In this document: one piece after another, positions 6,965 to 7,994 of the stretch
Numbering within the stretch: position 1 is the first letter of the stretch
Layout of the letters: every line of letters starts with the position of its first letter
Origin: Bacillota bacterium
GTDB taxonomy: Bacteria > Bacillota > Clostridia > UBA1381
Length of the DNA stretch: 7,994 nucleotides
NCBI GenBank assembly: GCA_021205715.1
Contig: JAJPXA010000012.1
Coordinates: 1-7,994, forward strand
Reading direction: 5' to 3'
Position numbers and translations under genes: made by a program
The notes under the pieces: model-generated
What the model was told of the DNA's origin: nothing
Database searches by the model: none
What the model saw: the letters and a program-made list of their open reading frames with translations, nothing else

Positions 6965-6990
6965 ATCCGTTTGGTGTTTGCAAAACGGAT
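6965..6990. promoter_or_regulatory. 8-bp inverted repeat, candidate operator or fabF leader hairpin
   Basis: ATCCGTTT (6965-6972) and AAACGGAT (6983-6990) are perfect inverted repeats with a 10-bp spacer, centre to centre 18 bp. The palindrome TTTGCAAA (6977-6984) lies between and overlaps the lysR -35 box. In the fabF leader RNA the arms could form a hairpin, but no U-run follows. Position and symmetry suit a regulator binding site, with autoregulation of lysR the simplest idea. Confidence 0.5.
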
Positions 6991-7006
6991 TGATTTATGC
7001 TACAAT
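6978..7006 (+). promoter_or_regulatory. Promoter of the lysR gene
   Basis: The -35 box is TTGCAA (6978-6983), the spacer is 17 bp, and the -10 box is TACAAT (7001-7006), preceded by TGC as an extended -10. Matches to the sigma-A consensus are 4/6 and 5/6. Transcription would start near 7013, leaving a leader of about 100 nt before the lysR ATG. Confidence 0.72.
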
Positions 7007-7009
7007 AAG

Positions 7010-7038
7010 ATTATAGCAACAGAGGCAAACAATGTCAA
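7010..7038 (-). promoter_or_regulatory. Consensus promoter of the fabF-ligase-thioesterase-synthetase cluster
   Basis: On the - strand: TTGACA (7038-7033), a 17-bp spacer and TATAAT (7015-7010), with TGC before the -10 as an extended element. This is a perfect sigma-A consensus with optimal spacing. The start would be near 7003, giving a leader of about 70 nt to the fabF ATG. Such a strong promoter beside a LysR gene suggests repression or occlusion in some conditions rather than a need for activation. Confidence 0.85.
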
Positions 7039-7052
7039 TCAGGCTAACAATG
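7023..7052. promoter_or_regulatory. 18-bp-phased direct repeat over the fabF -35 region, candidate LysR site
   Basis: AGGCAAACAATG (7023-7034) and AGGCTAACAATG (7041-7052) match at 11 of 12 positions, with an 18-bp repeat distance. They cover about -20 to -49 relative to the predicted fabF start, and the first copy overlaps the last two bases of the -35 box. LysR-type regulators commonly bind this zone of the divergent target promoter, but no classic palindromic T-N11-A box stands out. Confidence 0.4.
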
Positions 7053-7114
7053 CAAAATAATCAATAAAAGGATAAAACAATCCTAAAATCGGATAGATAA
7101 GAAAGGACAGCGCA

Positions 7115-7994
7115 ATGGATATAAATCATATAGAATGCTTTTTAACCGTGGCAAGAACGCTTAATTTCTCCGAGGCGGCGAGAAGAAGCTATATTTCGCA
7201 GTCAATGGTGTCAAGATATATAGACAAGCTCGAAAAGGAGCTTGGCGCGAAGCTGTTTTTGAGAACGAACAAGGAGGTTGAGCTGACCGCGCAGGGGCGC
7301 GTTTTTTTGCCGTACGCGGCGAGCATTATAGATAATGTAAAAAAAGCGGCTGTCGAGATAGACCGCTTAAAAAGCGGCTACAGCGGCAAAGTAAAAATCG
7401 GGTACGAAGCGGCGGCGGGGTGGTTCGCGGCAAAATGCGCGGCTGAGTTTTCAAGGCTTTATCCGGCGATTGCCGCGGAGGTGTGCGAGCTTCACGGCGA
7501 GGACACCTCGCTTTCGGACTCGTCCTATGACTGCATATTTCTGCTTCGCGATATGATTCCCGACAATGCCAACACGGAGCATACCATAATTTACGAGGAC
7601 ACGCTGAGCCTTGTGACATCCTCCGAGTGCGCTCTCAAGCGCTATACGCTGTCCGAGCTTAAAAACGAAAATTTTATTTTGCTTTCGGAAAACGAAAATC
7701 CGATTTTATATATGGAAATAATGGATATTTTCAGAAGCGAGCGCATATCGCCGCATATCACCGCGAGAGCGGACAGCGTGCAGTCGGTTTTGATTTCGGT
7801 AAGCGCGGGACTGGGCATCTCGCTTCTTCCGACGAGCTTTTTGGAGCATATAACATCGGACGGCATATGCGTTAAAACGCTTGACGCTATGGACACGTCC
7901 CTGCTTTACGCCGCGGCATGGCGGAGCAACACAGCCAACAATGCCGCCAAAATGTTCATAGATATAGTAAAAAAACACGCCCGAATGGGCGGCA
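7115..7994 (+). CDS. LysR-family transcriptional regulator (3' end cut by the window)
   Basis: The frame is open from the ATG at 7115 for 293 codons to the window edge with no stop. LysR proteins are usually about 290-310 residues, so nearly all of it is present. The N-terminus is a clear LysR winged helix-turn-helix: MDINHIECFLTVARTLNFSE, then AARRSYISQSMVSRYIDKLE, then LGAKLFLRTNKEVELTAQG (about 43-61). The linker helix runs to about residue 88, and the effector-binding domain starts near GKVKIGYEAAA (91-101). GLGISLLP late in the domain is the usual C-terminal motif of the family. A ribosome binding site, AAAGGA (7102-7107), lies 7 nt before the start. It is divergent from fabF, the classic arrangement for a LysR protein controlling its neighbour operon. 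The co-inducer is unknown; an acyl-CoA or free carboxylic acid handled by the operon is a reasonable guess only. Confidence 0.92.
   Translation, partial: MDINHIECFLTVARTLNFSEAARRSYISQSMVSRYIDKLEKELGAKLFLRTNKEVELTAQGRVFLPYAASIIDNVKKAAVEIDRLKSGYSGKVKIGYEAAAGWFAAKCAAEFSRLYPAIAAEVCELHGEDTSLSDSSYDCIFLLRDMIPDNANTEHTIIYEDTLSLVTSSECALKRYTLSELKNENFILLSENENPILYMEIMDIFRSERISPHITARADSVQSVLISVSAGLGISLLPTSFLEHITSDGICVKTLDAMDTSLLYAAAWRSNTANNAAKMFIDIVKKHARMGG
7969..7991 (-). terminator. Possible leftward terminator at the end of lysR
   Basis: CGCCC (7978-7982), GAAT and GGGCG (7987-7991) form a 5-bp GC stem with a tetraloop. On the - strand it is followed by TG and seven Ts (A-run 7969-7975). It could terminate a converging leftward gene beyond the window, or form part of a bidirectional terminator at the lysR end. 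The stem is short and lies in the still-open lysR frame, so the call is tentative. Confidence 0.35.

Noticed and set aside
7326..7978. Leftward open frames opposite the regulator
   Set aside because: The + strand frame is an intact LysR protein; the opposing frames show no domains and no good ribosome binding sites.

Overview
The window looks like a chromosomal stretch from an anaerobic, probably spore-forming Firmicute of the class Clostridia. The reasons are a SpoVB/YtgP-type flippase, GGAG/AAGGA-type ribosome binding sites in front of every gene, intermediate GC content with heavy use of ATA for isoleucine, and intergenic hairpin repeats of a kind I recall from gut clostridial genomes. I cannot name a genus or species from this sequence.

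Layout: at the left, a complete MOP-superfamily (SpoVB/YtgP/MurJ-like) membrane flippase runs rightwards (82-1605). It converges on a four-gene leftward cluster, and the two units are separated by a strong hairpin terminator at 1627-1655. In transcription order the leftward cluster is a FabF-type beta-ketoacyl-ACP synthase (6932-5712), an acyl-CoA/acyl-AMP ligase (5452-3791), a hotdog-fold acyl-CoA thioesterase of the YbgC/4HBT type (3786-3373) and a medium-chain-type acyl-CoA synthetase (3296-1662). The ligase and thioesterase are 4 bp apart and look translationally coupled. A LysR-family regulator (7115 to beyond the right edge) is transcribed divergently from the ketosynthase gene. No gene-free stretch exceeds 300 bp; the longest is the 258-bp gap between the ketosynthase and the first ligase (5453-5711), which is filled with palindromic repeats.

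Regulation: the 182-bp region between fabF and lysR contains two very good sigma-A promoters facing away from each other. Their -10 boxes are only 3 bp apart and form the two arms of one imperfect palindrome, so RNA polymerase probably cannot occupy both. The fabF promoter is a full consensus match (TTGACA, 17 bp, TATAAT, extended -10). An 8-bp inverted repeat and an 18-bp-phased direct repeat flank the promoters and are candidate LysR operators.

How the genes may work together: the ligases would activate free carboxylic acids to acyl-CoAs, the thioesterase would reverse this or release products, and the ketosynthase would perform a condensation. No acyl carrier protein, malonyl transferase, ketoreductase or dehydratase lies in the window. 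The set is therefore either an incomplete accessory acyl pathway relying on housekeeping Fab enzymes, or a fatty acid uptake/remodelling operon under LysR control. The substrate cannot be read from the sequence.
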